Source of the DNA: Myxococcaceae bacterium
Lineage (GTDB): Bacteria > Myxococcota > Myxococcia > Myxococcales > Myxococcaceae
Reading direction: 5' to 3'
Length of the DNA stretch: 64,000 bases
Assembly (NCBI GenBank): GCA_016793095.1
Contig: JAEUJQ010000050.1
Span: 339,638-403,637 of the forward strand
Within the stretch, counting starts at the first letter, position 1, and every line of letters starts with the position of its first letter. The notes under the pieces were generated by a model that saw only the letters and a list, made by a program, of their open reading frames with translations, made no database searches and was not told the origin of the DNA. Of the stretch, positions 34,099-42,524 are shown in pieces. Position numbers and translations under genes: made by a program.

Positions 34099-34656
34099 TC
34101 AGCGAACGAAGCGCATGCCCAGCAGCCCGCGCTGGGCGTCGTCGGGGAAGTGGAAGGTGAACTCGGACGGCCGGAAGACGCCGTCGGCCTGCGGCCAGAA
34201 CGTCGCCTCCTCGAAGACCTCGGCGATGCACGCCTCGACCAGCGGGTCGTCCCAGGAGCTCGTCACGGTGACGCCCGGGGCGAAGGTGCCGGCGCGACCC
34301 GGCGTGAAGCGAATGCTGACGTCGATGGGCCCGCGGTCGCGCTCCAGCCAGTGCGGGACGCAGAGGTTCACGTCGTTCGCCACCGCCCGGAGCGGCGCCT
34401 CCAGGCCGTGCGGAACGCCGGGCTCACGCGCCTCCTCGGTCGTGATGCCGGTCGGCGGGGACGGCCCTTCTTCGCTGGCGCGGCCCTGCGGGGGAGCGCT
34501 CAGCGCGTGGAGTTCGACGGCGAGCTGCTGCACAGCCTCCACTCGCACCGGCTGCGGAGGGCGGGGGAGGTCGTCCGGTGACGCCAACCAGAAGCCGGCT
34601 CCCAGCACCGCGGCGAAGAGGAGGAGCGGACTCGTGATGACGACGACGTACCGCAT
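34099..34656 (-). CDS. membrane-anchored protein of unknown function
   Basis: 185 residues: one N-terminal hydrophobic helix (YVVVITSPLLLFAAVLGAGFWLA), a proline-rich linker, then a compact domain with ISIRFTPGRAGTFAPGVTV and EACIAEVFEEATFWP, reminiscent of TonB/AgmX C-terminal domains. Convergent with the YtkA-like gene; about 64 bp after the DUF2378 gene, possibly the same transcript. Confidence 0.5.
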   Translation of the reverse strand: MRYVVVITSPLLLFAAVLGAGFWLASPDDLPRPPQPVRVEAVQQLAVELHALSAPPQGRASEEGPSPPTGITTEEAREPGVPHGLEAPLRAVANDVNLCVPHWLERDRGPIDVSIRFTPGRAGTFAPGVTVTSSWDDPLVEACIAEVFEEATFWPQADGVFRPSEFTFHFPDDAQRGLLGMRFVR

Positions 34657-34720
34657 GAACGCCCCTGAGGAGACCAGTGACGTTTGACGCGAAGCAAGCG
34701 CCGGCGTGGGTGGGCAGCCC

Positions 34721-35245
34721 TCACCAGCTCACATCGAGGCGGTAGCCATCGGGCGCCGGCTGCAGCGCGACGACGGGCCGCTCGGCCTTCGCGAGGCGCA
34801 GGGCGGCTTCGATGACGCCCGCGAAGAAGGGCCCCAGAGGCTGCGCGTCGGTGAACATCAGGGTCGCGCTCGCGGGGCCGGTGAGCTCGACCGCGACCGA
34901 GGCGTCCGTGCGGATGGAGCGGAACCGCGCGGGGAGGCGGGGGAGGAAACGCGCTGGCCCGAGAATGGGCAGGGCCGTCGTCACCACCTTGCCGAGAATC
35001 GTCTGCTGAAAGCCGCTGACGAAGGCGCGCCCCAGTGCCCGCAGGCCCTCTTCGGCCGGCTGGTCCGGGTGGAGGTGCGCGCGCGTCGCCTCGAGACACG
35101 CTGCGAACACCTGGCCGGAGTAGCGGTCCACAGGCCGGCGGAGGTCGTAGCCACACGCCTTCAGCGCCCCCTCGAGTGCGGCGTCTGGCGTGAGCGCCCG
35201 CCGAAACAGCCCCTCGAAGAGCGCGTGGTTGATGTCGCCGGTCAC
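34721..35245 (-). CDS. DUF2378 (TIGR02265) protein, myxobacterial
   Basis: 174 residues. INHALFEGLFRRAL at the start and the GYDLRRPVDRYSGQVFAACLEATR core match the DUF2378 family, which I know only from myxobacteria, where it is highly multiplied; function unknown. GTG 35245 overlaps the stop of the porin gene (GTGA), so it is co-translated with it. Useful as a taxonomic marker. Confidence 0.75.
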   Translation of the reverse strand: MTGDINHALFEGLFRRALTPDAALEGALKACGYDLRRPVDRYSGQVFAACLEATRAHLHPDQPAEEGLRALGRAFVSGFQQTILGKVVTTALPILGPARFLPRLPARFRSIRTDASVAVELTGPASATLMFTDAQPLGPFFAGVIEAALRLAKAERPVVALQPAPDGYRLDVSW

Positions 35246-36708
35246 AGTTGGCTGCGAACGTAGACGAAACCCCAGCTCGACGGGTTGCTGCTCGCGCCCT
35301 GCATTCCACCGGGGAAGAAGACGCTCACCGCCCCGGCGAGCGCGACGGACGGGGCGAGCGGCACCGTCACCGACAAGTCCACCTCATTGCCCATGACGCC
35401 CGCCGTCCGGGTCGGGTCCGCGGCGACCAGCACGCTGCCATTCGCGGCGTACCAGGCGCCCCGCGGGTCCCACGCGCGCAGGTGGTGAACGTCGAGCCAC
35501 ACGTGCAGCCACGGCTGCTTGAAGCCGGCCGTGCCCCGCACACCGACGACGTTCTGCCAGCCGACGTAGTCGATGTACCCGAGGTGGATGTGGGCGGTCG
35601 GGAAGAGCTGATGGAAGGTGGACTCGGTGCCGTCGCCGGGCGTGCCGTCTCCCGTCGCCGCGGAGACGTCGCCCGTCACGTAGAGGCCCGCGGGGAGGCT
35701 CCACGTCGCGCGGCCCGCGAACGCGCCAGCCAGAATGCGCTCCTTCGCCGAGCTGACGCCGAGCTGCAGCGCCCCCTCGGCGATGAAGGAGAGAGGCCCA
35801 ACGGGCACGAAGCCGCGCCCACCCAGCGTGAGGCGGTTGTGGTCCGGCCGGAACCCCGTCGTCGCGGTGGACGGGTCGTCGAGCAGCCCCAGCGCGTACA
35901 CGTCGAGCCCCCACTTCGCGCGGCGGTAGCGGGTGTAGACGCCGGTGAAGTAGCTGCCGGAGTTCTGGAACCGCGCGCCGCCGCTGTCGGTGAGGAACGC
36001 GGGCGGCTTGAGCAGCATGCCGAACGCGTCCACGGTGAGCGCGGACATCGGCGTCACCCGCAGGAAGACCCCGTCGAACGCGCGCGCGGTCTGTGCCCAG
36101 TCGAGGCTCCCGATGAGCCGGTCTTCTCCGTAGGAGAGCTCCTGACGGCCGACGCGCACGTCCACGGGCCCGGCGCGCACGTCCACGAAGCCCTGGTGCA
36201 CCGCCGCTGCCGGCAGCAAGGCCGTCGTCGACGGCTCCGTGCCCCACCCGCGCACGTCTTGAAGCTCGACGACCGCGCCCACGCGACCGAACGCCGACGC
36301 ACGCGCCGTCACTCGCGCCCGGTGGTCGAGCAGCAGCCCGAAGTCCCGGTTCGCCGTGTTGAAGTCGGCGTTGTCGCGAGCCTCCGCCCTCGCGAAGTAC
36401 TGGAGCCCCAGGCCGAGCGAGAAGTCGTTCCATCGCCAGCGCAGCGGACCCGCCTCGAGCGTCGTCGCGGCGCTTCGGAAGACCTCTCCCGAAGACTTGC
36501 GGCCGGGGCCCCAGAGCGTCGCGGAGAGGTCGAAGCCAGGCGCAGGAAGCGCCTCTGCCGGCCGCGCCGCAGTCGGGACGACGACTCCAGCATCAGGCAC
36601 CTCCGCGGCGATGACGCCGCTGTCGCCATCGGCATCGGGTCCCTGGCCTCCGTCGAGCTGAGTCGTCGCGCTCGACAGCCCCACCACCAGTACGAGGTTC
36701 GCGAACAT
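35242..36708 (-). CDS. AlgE-like (alginate export family) outer-membrane porin
   Basis: 488 residues from ATG 36708: Sec signal, low-complexity linker rich in Ala/Asp/Pro, then a long beta-barrel with the family signatures FADFNTANRDFGLLLDHRARV-like opening, VRVGRQELSYGEDRLIGSLDW and the C-terminal FVYVRSQL. Porins of this family are often encoded next to nitrate/nitrite respiration genes, where they may admit N-oxide anions. A sigma54 promoter ends 14 bases before the start. Confidence 0.8.
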   Translation of the reverse strand: MFANLVLVVGLSSATTQLDGGQGPDADGDSGVIAAEVPDAGVVVPTAARPAEALPAPGFDLSATLWGPGRKSSGEVFRSAATTLEAGPLRWRWNDFSLGLGLQYFARAEARDNADFNTANRDFGLLLDHRARVTARASAFGRVGAVVELQDVRGWGTEPSTTALLPAAAVHQGFVDVRAGPVDVRVGRQELSYGEDRLIGSLDWAQTARAFDGVFLRVTPMSALTVDAFGMLLKPPAFLTDSGGARFQNSGSYFTGVYTRYRRAKWGLDVYALGLLDDPSTATTGFRPDHNRLTLGGRGFVPVGPLSFIAEGALQLGVSSAKERILAGAFAGRATWSLPAGLYVTGDVSAATGDGTPGDGTESTFHQLFPTAHIHLGYIDYVGWQNVVGVRGTAGFKQPWLHVWLDVHHLRAWDPRGAWYAANGSVLVAADPTRTAGVMGNEVDLSVTVPLAPSVALAGAVSVFFPGGMQGASSNPSSWGFVYVRSQL

Positions 36709-36720
36709 GGCCGGGCCACG

Positions 36721-36736
36721 AGCATCCGATGTGCCA
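36721..36736 (-). promoter_or_regulatory. sigma54 promoter of the porin operon
   Basis: Read on the minus strand: TGGCACA-TCGG-ATGCT, with GG at 36735-36734 and GC at 36723-36722, ten bases apart. Predicted transcript start near 36710, two bases before the ATG at 36708, the same spacing as at 1698, 31758 and 46499. Confidence 0.78.
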
Positions 36737-36787
36737 CGAGCCGCCACGTGAACTCGCGCGCCTGGCGCTCTTCATCACAACCAGCAC

Positions 36788-36802
36788 GTTTCGTTCTGCA
36801 AC
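36788..36802. promoter_or_regulatory. GTTYC-N5-GNAAC activator site upstream of the porin promoter
   Basis: GTTTC-GTTCT-GCAAC differs from the consensus GTTYC-N5-GRAAC at one base. Its centre lies about 85 bp upstream of the predicted porin transcript start, a good enhancer distance. Confidence 0.5.
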
Positions 36803-36815
36803 CAGCAGCGAACCC

Positions 36816-36829
36816 TTGATGGAGCGCAA
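36816..36829. promoter_or_regulatory. FNR/NnrR-type box in the porin/fnr intergenic region
   Basis: TTGAT-GGAG-CGCAA combines an FNR half-site with an NnrR half-site. It is about 56 bp upstream of the fnr-like start, where it could support autoregulation, and on the far side of the porin activator site. Confidence 0.55.
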
Positions 36830-36884
36830 GTCGTGTTCTGGGCAAGACGTGACGAATGGCACGACACGTGAACTGATCAGCATC

Positions 36885-37598
36885 ATGTTCGAGAAACCGG
36901 TCGAATCGTGCGCGGCCTGTCCCCTCCACGCTGGAGGACGGTGTGTCTTCGTCCCACGCAAAGTCAGCGCGGGCGAGCGGCTGTGGGAGCAGGGCGAGGT
37001 GCCACCCGAGGTGGCGTTCGTCCAGAGCGGCACGGTGGCGCTGACCGCGACCGACGCCGAAGGCGGGCACTGGTGGAACGGCGTACGAGGGCCGAAGTCC
37101 TTGTTGGGCGTCGAGGCCATTCAGGGCAGGCCGGCGCGAGCGCGCGCGGAGGTCGTCACGGACGCGTCGCTGTGCACGGTCGACCCGGTGGCGTTGCGGC
37201 TCCAGGTGGGCGCTGATGGGTCGCCACCGCAGTACCCCGAGCTGACGTCGGCCCTGGTGCCGCTGCTGCTCGAAGAGCTCGACCGGCGCAGCGAAGAGAC
37301 GCAGGGCCGCTCGGGCACGGCGCTGGCGCGGGTGGCGCGCTTCATCCTCGAGCACAGCGAGGTCGTCGAGAGCGGCCAGCGCGGCCCGTTCTCGAAGCGG
37401 CACGTCGCCTCGATGCTGGGCATCCGCCCGGAGACGATGTCGCGGTGCCTCGCGGCCCTCACGAAGGACAACGTCATCACTGTGGGCCGGCACATCTCCG
37501 TCAACGACCGCGCGCGCCTCGAGGCCATCGCCTCGCCGCCGCACGTCGAGGTGCAGCCCGCCCCGCGCCGTCGCCGGAAGACCGCGCGCGGCGAGTGA
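36885..37598 (+). CDS. FNR-type Crp/Fnr-family regulator with Cys cluster
   Basis: 237 residues. N-terminal C9-X2-C12-X7-C20 plus C97 (ASLCTVD) place four cysteines as in the [4Fe-4S] oxygen sensor FNR, though the spacing differs from the E. coli protein. A cyclic-nucleotide-type beta roll follows, then a helix-turn-helix with recognition helix RPETMSRCLA; E183, S186 and R187 are the residues that read TTGAT in FNR. ATG 36885 is chosen because it places the Cys cluster at the N-terminus; upstream ATGs at 36729 and 36819 would run through the regulatory sites. Likely controls nosZ through the box at 3294. Confidence 0.85.
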   Translation: MFEKPVESCAACPLHAGGRCVFVPRKVSAGERLWEQGEVPPEVAFVQSGTVALTATDAEGGHWWNGVRGPKSLLGVEAIQGRPARARAEVVTDASLCTVDPVALRLQVGADGSPPQYPELTSALVPLLLEELDRRSEETQGRSGTALARVARFILEHSEVVESGQRGPFSKRHVASMLGIRPETMSRCLAALTKDNVITVGRHISVNDRARLEAIASPPHVEVQPAPRRRRKTARGE

Positions 37599-37780
37599 GC
37601 GTCGGGGCGGGGATACCACCGTCCCATCCCGCTCAAGGTGGGCTCCTCCTTCGACCACGACGCCTGAATGGTGTCGCCGTCGGGCTCTTCCTCGACCTCG
37701 ACGGAGGAGCCGGGACGCACAGCAGTGAGTGAGAGGCCGCAGCGCTTGCTGGAGTGGCGATGGCCTGAGAAGGAGCAGGA

Positions 37781-38347
37781 ATGAGCGAGCCGGAGGCCGT
37801 CAGCTGGGGTTCGAGACCACCTCCCCGGAACCTCGCCACGGCGCCGCGAGCGGTGAAGGGCAGGCTCCAGTTCTCACAGACAGTGCTGCTGTCCGTGAGC
37901 AGCGTGTCCGCCTTCATCGCCGTGTGCCTGTTCGTCAGCATTCTTCCGGAGTCTCCCGAGCAGCAGCTCCTGGCGGCTGTCGCGCTGGGGATACTCGTGC
38001 TGGGCGCGTTCCTCGCGGCCAGGGCGTTCGACGAGATGACGACGAGGTGCCTGCGTGATGCGGTGGCGGCGCGCTTCGTCGTCGACTCCGTGGAGAAGGT
38101 GAGGAGTGTTGGACAGGAGTGGGCCTGGCAGGGCTACCTCGTCGGCCTCACAGGCCGCGACCCGCCTCACCTCAAGCTCACGGTCCGGGCAGACGAGACC
38201 ACCGAGCTGGTGCCCGGGTCGACGGAGGTCCTCGCGCTCTCCGCTGACCGAGGAGAGTACCTGGTGCTCGGCCTGAGCGACCGTGAGGTCGCCACGGGCA
38301 GGCCGGCGGGACCCAACGACAGACGCTTCCTGGCGTCGGGCTGGTAG
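37781..38347 (+). CDS. two-helix membrane protein of unknown function
   Basis: 188 residues: two adjacent hydrophobic helices (about 30-80) followed by a soluble beta-rich domain (VVDSVEKVRSVGQEW...LTGRDPPHLKLTVRADE). No family recognised. Ribosome site AAGGAG precedes the ATG. Confidence 0.5.
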   Translation: MSEPEAVSWGSRPPPRNLATAPRAVKGRLQFSQTVLLSVSSVSAFIAVCLFVSILPESPEQQLLAAVALGILVLGAFLAARAFDEMTTRCLRDAVAARFVVDSVEKVRSVGQEWAWQGYLVGLTGRDPPHLKLTVRADETTELVPGSTEVLALSADRGEYLVLGLSDREVATGRPAGPNDRRFLASGW

Positions 38348-38377
38348 GCCCGAGCCGTGGCGACGGGCGAGGCGCCC

Positions 38378-39490
38378 TCAGGCACGACTGGAGGCGTCTG
38401 CGGGAGCGAGGCTCGACCTGGCCCCAAATCGGCTCGCCGCGAGCTCCCGGGGCACGGCGTCGCCCAGCACCGCCCTCGCAGCGACGTCTCCCAGCGCCAC
38501 GCCCGTCGTCATGCCTGCGCCGCCGAAGCCCGTGCACCAGAAGAGGCCCGCGACGTCAGGGTCGGCCCCGAGCACGGGCAACCCGTCCTCCGAGAAGGTG
38601 CGCAGCCCCGCCCACGCGCGGCGAACACGGGAGTCTGCCAGGACGGGCGCCACCGGCTGGAGCTTGTCGCCGAGCGAAGCCAGCGCGTCCTGGCTCACCG
38701 AGAAGGTCGAGTCTGGGCCGCTCGGGTCGTCATCACAGGGACACGCCAGCACGCCGCCGGACTCGCGGCGGAAGTACGTCTCGGTGGTGACGTCCCACAC
38801 GACGTGCCCCACCCTCGGGCCCTCGGGCTCGAGCAGCGCCAGCGTTCGTTTGAAGGTTCGCAGGCGCAGCGCCGAGCCGGCCAGCACGCCCAGCTTCGCC
38901 GAGTGCGCCCCAGCGGCCAGCACCACCGCGTCGGCTTCCTGCGTCGGCGCCCCGCGCACCGTCACCTGCCAGAGCTCGCCTGAGCGCGCCACCTGCGTCA
39001 CCTCGGCGCGCAGCACGAGGTCAACGTCCGCGCGCCGGCAGGCCGCCTCGAGCGCCCGCGCCACCCGGTGAAGGTCGATGACGCCTCCCGCCGCCAGCCA
39101 CAGCCCCTCTGTCCACCGGCCGCCCTCGAGGACGGGCAGGCGCTCGAGGAGCACCTCGCCCTTCCAGTGCTGCGAGCGCAGCCCGGCGTCCGCGGCTTCC
39201 GCGACGAGGCGCCGCACCGTCTTCGTCGCGCCGATGAACACCAGCCCGCGCGCGTCGAGCCACGAGGTGCGGTGGCCGAGCAACTCATCGAGCAGCACCG
39301 CGTTGCGCCGCGCGAAGGCCGTCATGACGGCCGCGTCTTCGAGCGGCCGGTAGATGGCTGCGTTCACCCCCGAAGCGCCGGCGAACCATGAGAGCGACCG
39401 CTCGAGCAGCGTCACCCGGGCGCCGCGGCGCGCGAGCCCGAGCGCCACCGACAGCCCCGCGATGCCGCCTCCGATGACGATGACTCGCAT
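38378..39490 (-). CDS. FAD-dependent oxidoreductase (DAO family)
   Basis: 370 residues with the Rossmann FAD motif VIVIGGGIAGLSVALGLARRGARVTLLER at the start, substrate domain, and the closing GLPVLGADPDVAGLFWCTGFGGAGMTTG of the D-amino-acid oxidase/glycine oxidase fold. It is the last gene of the nnrS-lipid operon, 16 bp after the radical SAM gene; its substrate there is unknown. Confidence 0.8.
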   Translation of the reverse strand: MRVIVIGGGIAGLSVALGLARRGARVTLLERSLSWFAGASGVNAAIYRPLEDAAVMTAFARRNAVLLDELLGHRTSWLDARGLVFIGATKTVRRLVAEAADAGLRSQHWKGEVLLERLPVLEGGRWTEGLWLAAGGVIDLHRVARALEAACRRADVDLVLRAEVTQVARSGELWQVTVRGAPTQEADAVVLAAGAHSAKLGVLAGSALRLRTFKRTLALLEPEGPRVGHVVWDVTTETYFRRESGGVLACPCDDDPSGPDSTFSVSQDALASLGDKLQPVAPVLADSRVRRAWAGLRTFSEDGLPVLGADPDVAGLFWCTGFGGAGMTTGVALGDVAARAVLGDAVPRELAASRFGARSSLAPADASSRA

Positions 39491-39506
39491 GCGCCCCCGC
39501 GCCGGC

Positions 39507-40796
39507 TCAGAACTGAATGGTCCGCTCGTCGTGGCAGCGGTCCCGGAAGTAGGCCTTGTCCGAGTAGAACTCGCGCCACAGCCGCAGGTAGCCCTGGAGC
39601 ACCTGGTCGGGCGTCAACTGCTTCGGCTGGTACACGCAGTTGGCGTCGTTGTAGCGGTACCACTCGCGCGAGAGGATTCGGCCCTCGGCCTCGAGCCGCT
39701 TGAACGAGGGCGTGCCAGGGTACGGCGTGAAGATGGCGAACTCGGCCTTGCGAATGCCCGACTTCTTCGCGAACTCGAGCATGCGGTCCACCGTGCCCAC
39801 GTCGTCGTCGTCCTGCCCGTAGAGGAACGACGTGTACGGGTCGATGTCGGCCTCGAGGCACTTCGCGATGGCCTTGTACGCGCGGTCGAGCTGCTGCTGG
39901 TCCTTCCCGGTGAAGGCCTTCATCGTCACCGGGTCGAACCCACCGACGAGGTAGAACATCTTCACGCCCGCGCGGCGCGCCTTCTTCAAGAGCGCCAGCG
40001 GCGTCGCCAGAATCATCGGCATCGAGATGCCCACGTAGCTGACGCTGGCCTCCTTCCCCTCGGCGATGAGGTGGTCGAAGAGCGACTCGAGCAGCCGGTT
40101 GCCCTTGCCGGGCAGCCACGAGGTGTCTTCGGTGAGGCAGGCGCGCTTGCCCTTCGAGCCGAGCTGCTCGAGCTGGGTGACGACCTGCGCGAGGGTGAAC
40201 TCCCGCAGCTGCTTCGTCATCGACACCGGCAGGATGCAGGAGTGGCACGCCAGCGGGCACCCGCGCGAGAGCTGCACCGGGTAGTCGTCGGGGTGGAAGT
40301 TGGCGCCCTCGTTGTCGATGTAGACGGACACCTTCGGCGGCGGCAGGGCGGCGAGGTCCACCGGCACGCGCTCGTAGCGGCGCTGCAGCCCGCCGGCCTC
40401 GAAGTCCTTGAGCAGCTGCAGCCACGCGCCTTCGCCCTCGCCGACGACGACGGCGTCGGTGTGCTCCATCACCACGTGCGGCATGGCGGTGGTGAAGAGG
40501 CCGCCCGCCACCGTCGGCTTGCCCTGCGCGCGGAAGTAGTCCGCCAGCTCGAGGCCCCGGGTCGCCGCCGCGGTGAAGAACGAGAGGGCCACCAGGTCGG
40601 CGTCGGTGGGCCGGGCCGCGTCCTGCAGGCGGTCGTCGCGGAACTCGAGGTCCCAGTGCTTCGGCAGAATCGCCGCCAGCGCCGCGATGCCCAGCGACGG
40701 TGAGCCGAGGTACTCGTTCATCGGCACGTACTCGAGCAGCTCGGGGTGGGCCTGCGCGTGCCGTTGGAAGCGGGGGTAGACGAACAACACCTTCAT
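39507..40796 (-). CDS. B12-binding radical SAM enzyme
   Basis: 429 residues. N-terminal cobalamin-binding-type Rossmann domain (KVLFVYPRFQ, LGIAALAAILP, GLFTTAMPHVVME, VVVGEGEGAW) and a radical SAM barrel with CPLACHSC (CX3CX2C). This architecture is seen in hopanoid- and other lipid-modifying enzymes and in methyltransferases. ATG 40796 overlaps the acyl-CoA dehydrogenase stop (ATGA). In this operon the substrate is probably an acyl chain on the carrier protein or its product. Confidence 0.85.
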   Translation of the reverse strand: MKVLFVYPRFQRHAQAHPELLEYVPMNEYLGSPSLGIAALAAILPKHWDLEFRDDRLQDAARPTDADLVALSFFTAAATRGLELADYFRAQGKPTVAGGLFTTAMPHVVMEHTDAVVVGEGEGAWLQLLKDFEAGGLQRRYERVPVDLAALPPPKVSVYIDNEGANFHPDDYPVQLSRGCPLACHSCILPVSMTKQLREFTLAQVVTQLEQLGSKGKRACLTEDTSWLPGKGNRLLESLFDHLIAEGKEASVSYVGISMPMILATPLALLKKARRAGVKMFYLVGGFDPVTMKAFTGKDQQQLDRAYKAIAKCLEADIDPYTSFLYGQDDDDVGTVDRMLEFAKKSGIRKAEFAIFTPYPGTPSFKRLEAEGRILSREWYRYNDANCVYQPKQLTPDQVLQGYLRLWREFYSDKAYFRDRCHDERTIQF

Positions 40797-42265
40797 GGGC
40801 GGGCTCCGGTGCGCTCGAGGCCGAGCGCGGCATGGACGAGCGTGTCGTCCGTGAGGGGGGTCGAGGCCCGCGCGACCGCGGCGTGGGCCTGCTGCTCGAC
40901 GAGCTTCGCGAAGGCGAGCTGCGTCGGGTGCTGCGTGAGGTGGGCGCGCTGCGTGGCGGCTCGCGAGGCCATCACCCACGCCGTCGCGGCGCCGAGCGCG
41001 TGCAGCAGGCGCGGCTGCCGGAACACCCGCAGCTTGTGGGTCGAGTGGAGCGAGAGCGCGAAGTCGTCGAGCGCCGCCTCGACCTCGGACACCGAGTGGC
41101 GGCGGCCTTCAGACGCGCGTCTCGTCAGCTCGGCCGTGCCCAGGTGCGTGAGCAGCACGTCGTTGGCGCCCTCGAAGATGCGGGTGACGCGCACGTCGCG
41201 CAGCACCATGGCCACGCCCGTCTCTTCGATGAAGCCGAGCCCGCCGTGCAGCTGCACCGCCTCGTCGGCCACCCACCCCGCGCCCTCCGAGCAGAACACC
41301 TTGGCGGCGAGCGAGTGCACGGCCAGCGCCTCGTCGTCCTGCTGGCGCGCGGTGGCCAGCACCAGCGCCTCCATCGCGAAGTGGCGCGCGTGCATGAGGG
41401 CGAGGCGCTCCTTCACGACGTCGAGCGCGGCGAGCGGCCGACCGAACTGGGTGCGCTGCTGCGCGTGGGCCACCGTCTTGTCGAGGCAGTACGCGGCGCC
41501 GCCGCAGCAGCCCGCCGACATGAGCGTGCGCCCCCACGAGAGGATGTGGGCCAGCATGCGCGGGCCCTGGCCAGGCTCTCCCAGGAGGCGCTCCCGGGGG
41601 AGGCGCGCGTTCTCGAACACGAGACCGGTGGTGGACGAGCCCTTGAGGCCCAGCTTGTGCTCCTCGCGCTGCACCGAGAAGCCCGGGTCCGTCGGCTCCA
41701 CCAGCACGAGGCTCTGCCCCCGCTGCGCGCCGCCGAGGCCGGGCGTCGACACGGCCACCGTGAAGAGGCCTGCGAAGCCGCCGTTGGTGACGTAGCTCTT
41801 CTCGCCGTCGACGACGAGGTGGGCGCCGTCTTCCTTCGCGACGGTGCGCAGACTGGACAGGTCGCTCCCCGCGCCGGGCTCGGTGGTGGAGAACGCCGCG
41901 ATGGCCTCGCCGCTCGCGAGCTTCGGCAGCCAGCGCTCGTGCTGTGCCGCGGTGCCGTAGCGGACGAGGCCGCGCGTGCCGAGGCCCAGGTGCAGGCCCA
42001 CCGACACCGCCACCGACCGGTCGTGACGGGCGAGCTCGTCGACGAGGCGGCAGGCGTCTTCCAGCCGCAGCCCTGCGCCGCCGTACGCCTCGGGCAGCGT
42101 CACGCCGAAGACGCCCAGCGCCCCCAGCCCCTCGAGCACCGCCTTCGGAATGCGCGCCGCCGCGTCGATGTCACGGGCGTTCACCTCGCGCTCGCAGAAG
42201 CGCCGCACCTGCTCGCGGAGCGCGTCGACGACCTCGGTGCGCTCGTCCACCACGTCGGCGCGCAT
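40793..42265 (-). CDS. acyl-CoA dehydrogenase-family flavoenzyme
   Basis: 490 residues with family motifs TEPGAGSDLSSLRT, DGEKSYVTNGG, QRTQFGRPLA, VQLHGGLGFIEE and the catalytic Glu in RIFEGANDVLL. The roughly 100-residue C-terminal extension is longer than in short-chain enzymes. Next to an acyl-AMP ligase and a dedicated ACP, it probably desaturates an ACP-bound acyl chain rather than a CoA ester. Confidence 0.87.
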   Translation of the reverse strand: MRADVVDERTEVVDALREQVRRFCEREVNARDIDAAARIPKAVLEGLGALGVFGVTLPEAYGGAGLRLEDACRLVDELARHDRSVAVSVGLHLGLGTRGLVRYGTAAQHERWLPKLASGEAIAAFSTTEPGAGSDLSSLRTVAKEDGAHLVVDGEKSYVTNGGFAGLFTVAVSTPGLGGAQRGQSLVLVEPTDPGFSVQREEHKLGLKGSSTTGLVFENARLPRERLLGEPGQGPRMLAHILSWGRTLMSAGCCGGAAYCLDKTVAHAQQRTQFGRPLAALDVVKERLALMHARHFAMEALVLATARQQDDEALAVHSLAAKVFCSEGAGWVADEAVQLHGGLGFIEETGVAMVLRDVRVTRIFEGANDVLLTHLGTAELTRRASEGRRHSVSEVEAALDDFALSLHSTHKLRVFRQPRLLHALGAATAWVMASRAATQRAHLTQHPTQLAFAKLVEQQAHAAVARASTPLTDDTLVHAALGLERTGARP

Positions 42266-42266
42266 G

Positions 42267-42524
42267 TCAGGCGGCCTTCTTCGCCAGGAAGACCTTCACC
42301 AGCTCGATGGTCTGCCCGACGGTGTGCACGTCGGCGACGTCCTCCACCCCCACGTCCAGCTCGAAGTCCTCGGCCAGCATCGACAGCAGCTCCATGGACG
42401 ACACCGAGTCCATGCCGAGGTCGTCGCGCAGCCGCTGCTCCGGCTTGATGTCCTGCGGCTTCACGGGGACGAGCTGCGAGATGAGGTGGATGACGCGGGC
42501 GTCGACGTTGGCGGGTGCGTTCAT
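42267..42524 (-). CDS. acyl carrier protein
   Basis: 85 residues with the phosphopantetheine site DDLGMDSVSSMELL (Ser in GMDS) and the helical ACP fold (EDFELDVGVEDVADVHTVGQTIELV). Start ATG 42524 overlaps the SDR stop. A dedicated carrier for this operon, distinct from the housekeeping ACP. Confidence 0.9.
   Translation of the reverse strand: MNAPANVDARVIHLISQLVPVKPQDIKPEQRLRDDLGMDSVSSMELLSMLAEDFELDVGVEDVADVHTVGQTIELVKVFLAKKAA

Noticed and set aside
36857..36873. TGGCACG before the fnr-like gene
   Set aside because: The -24 half is perfect but there is no GC ten bases later (GTGAA instead of TTGCA).
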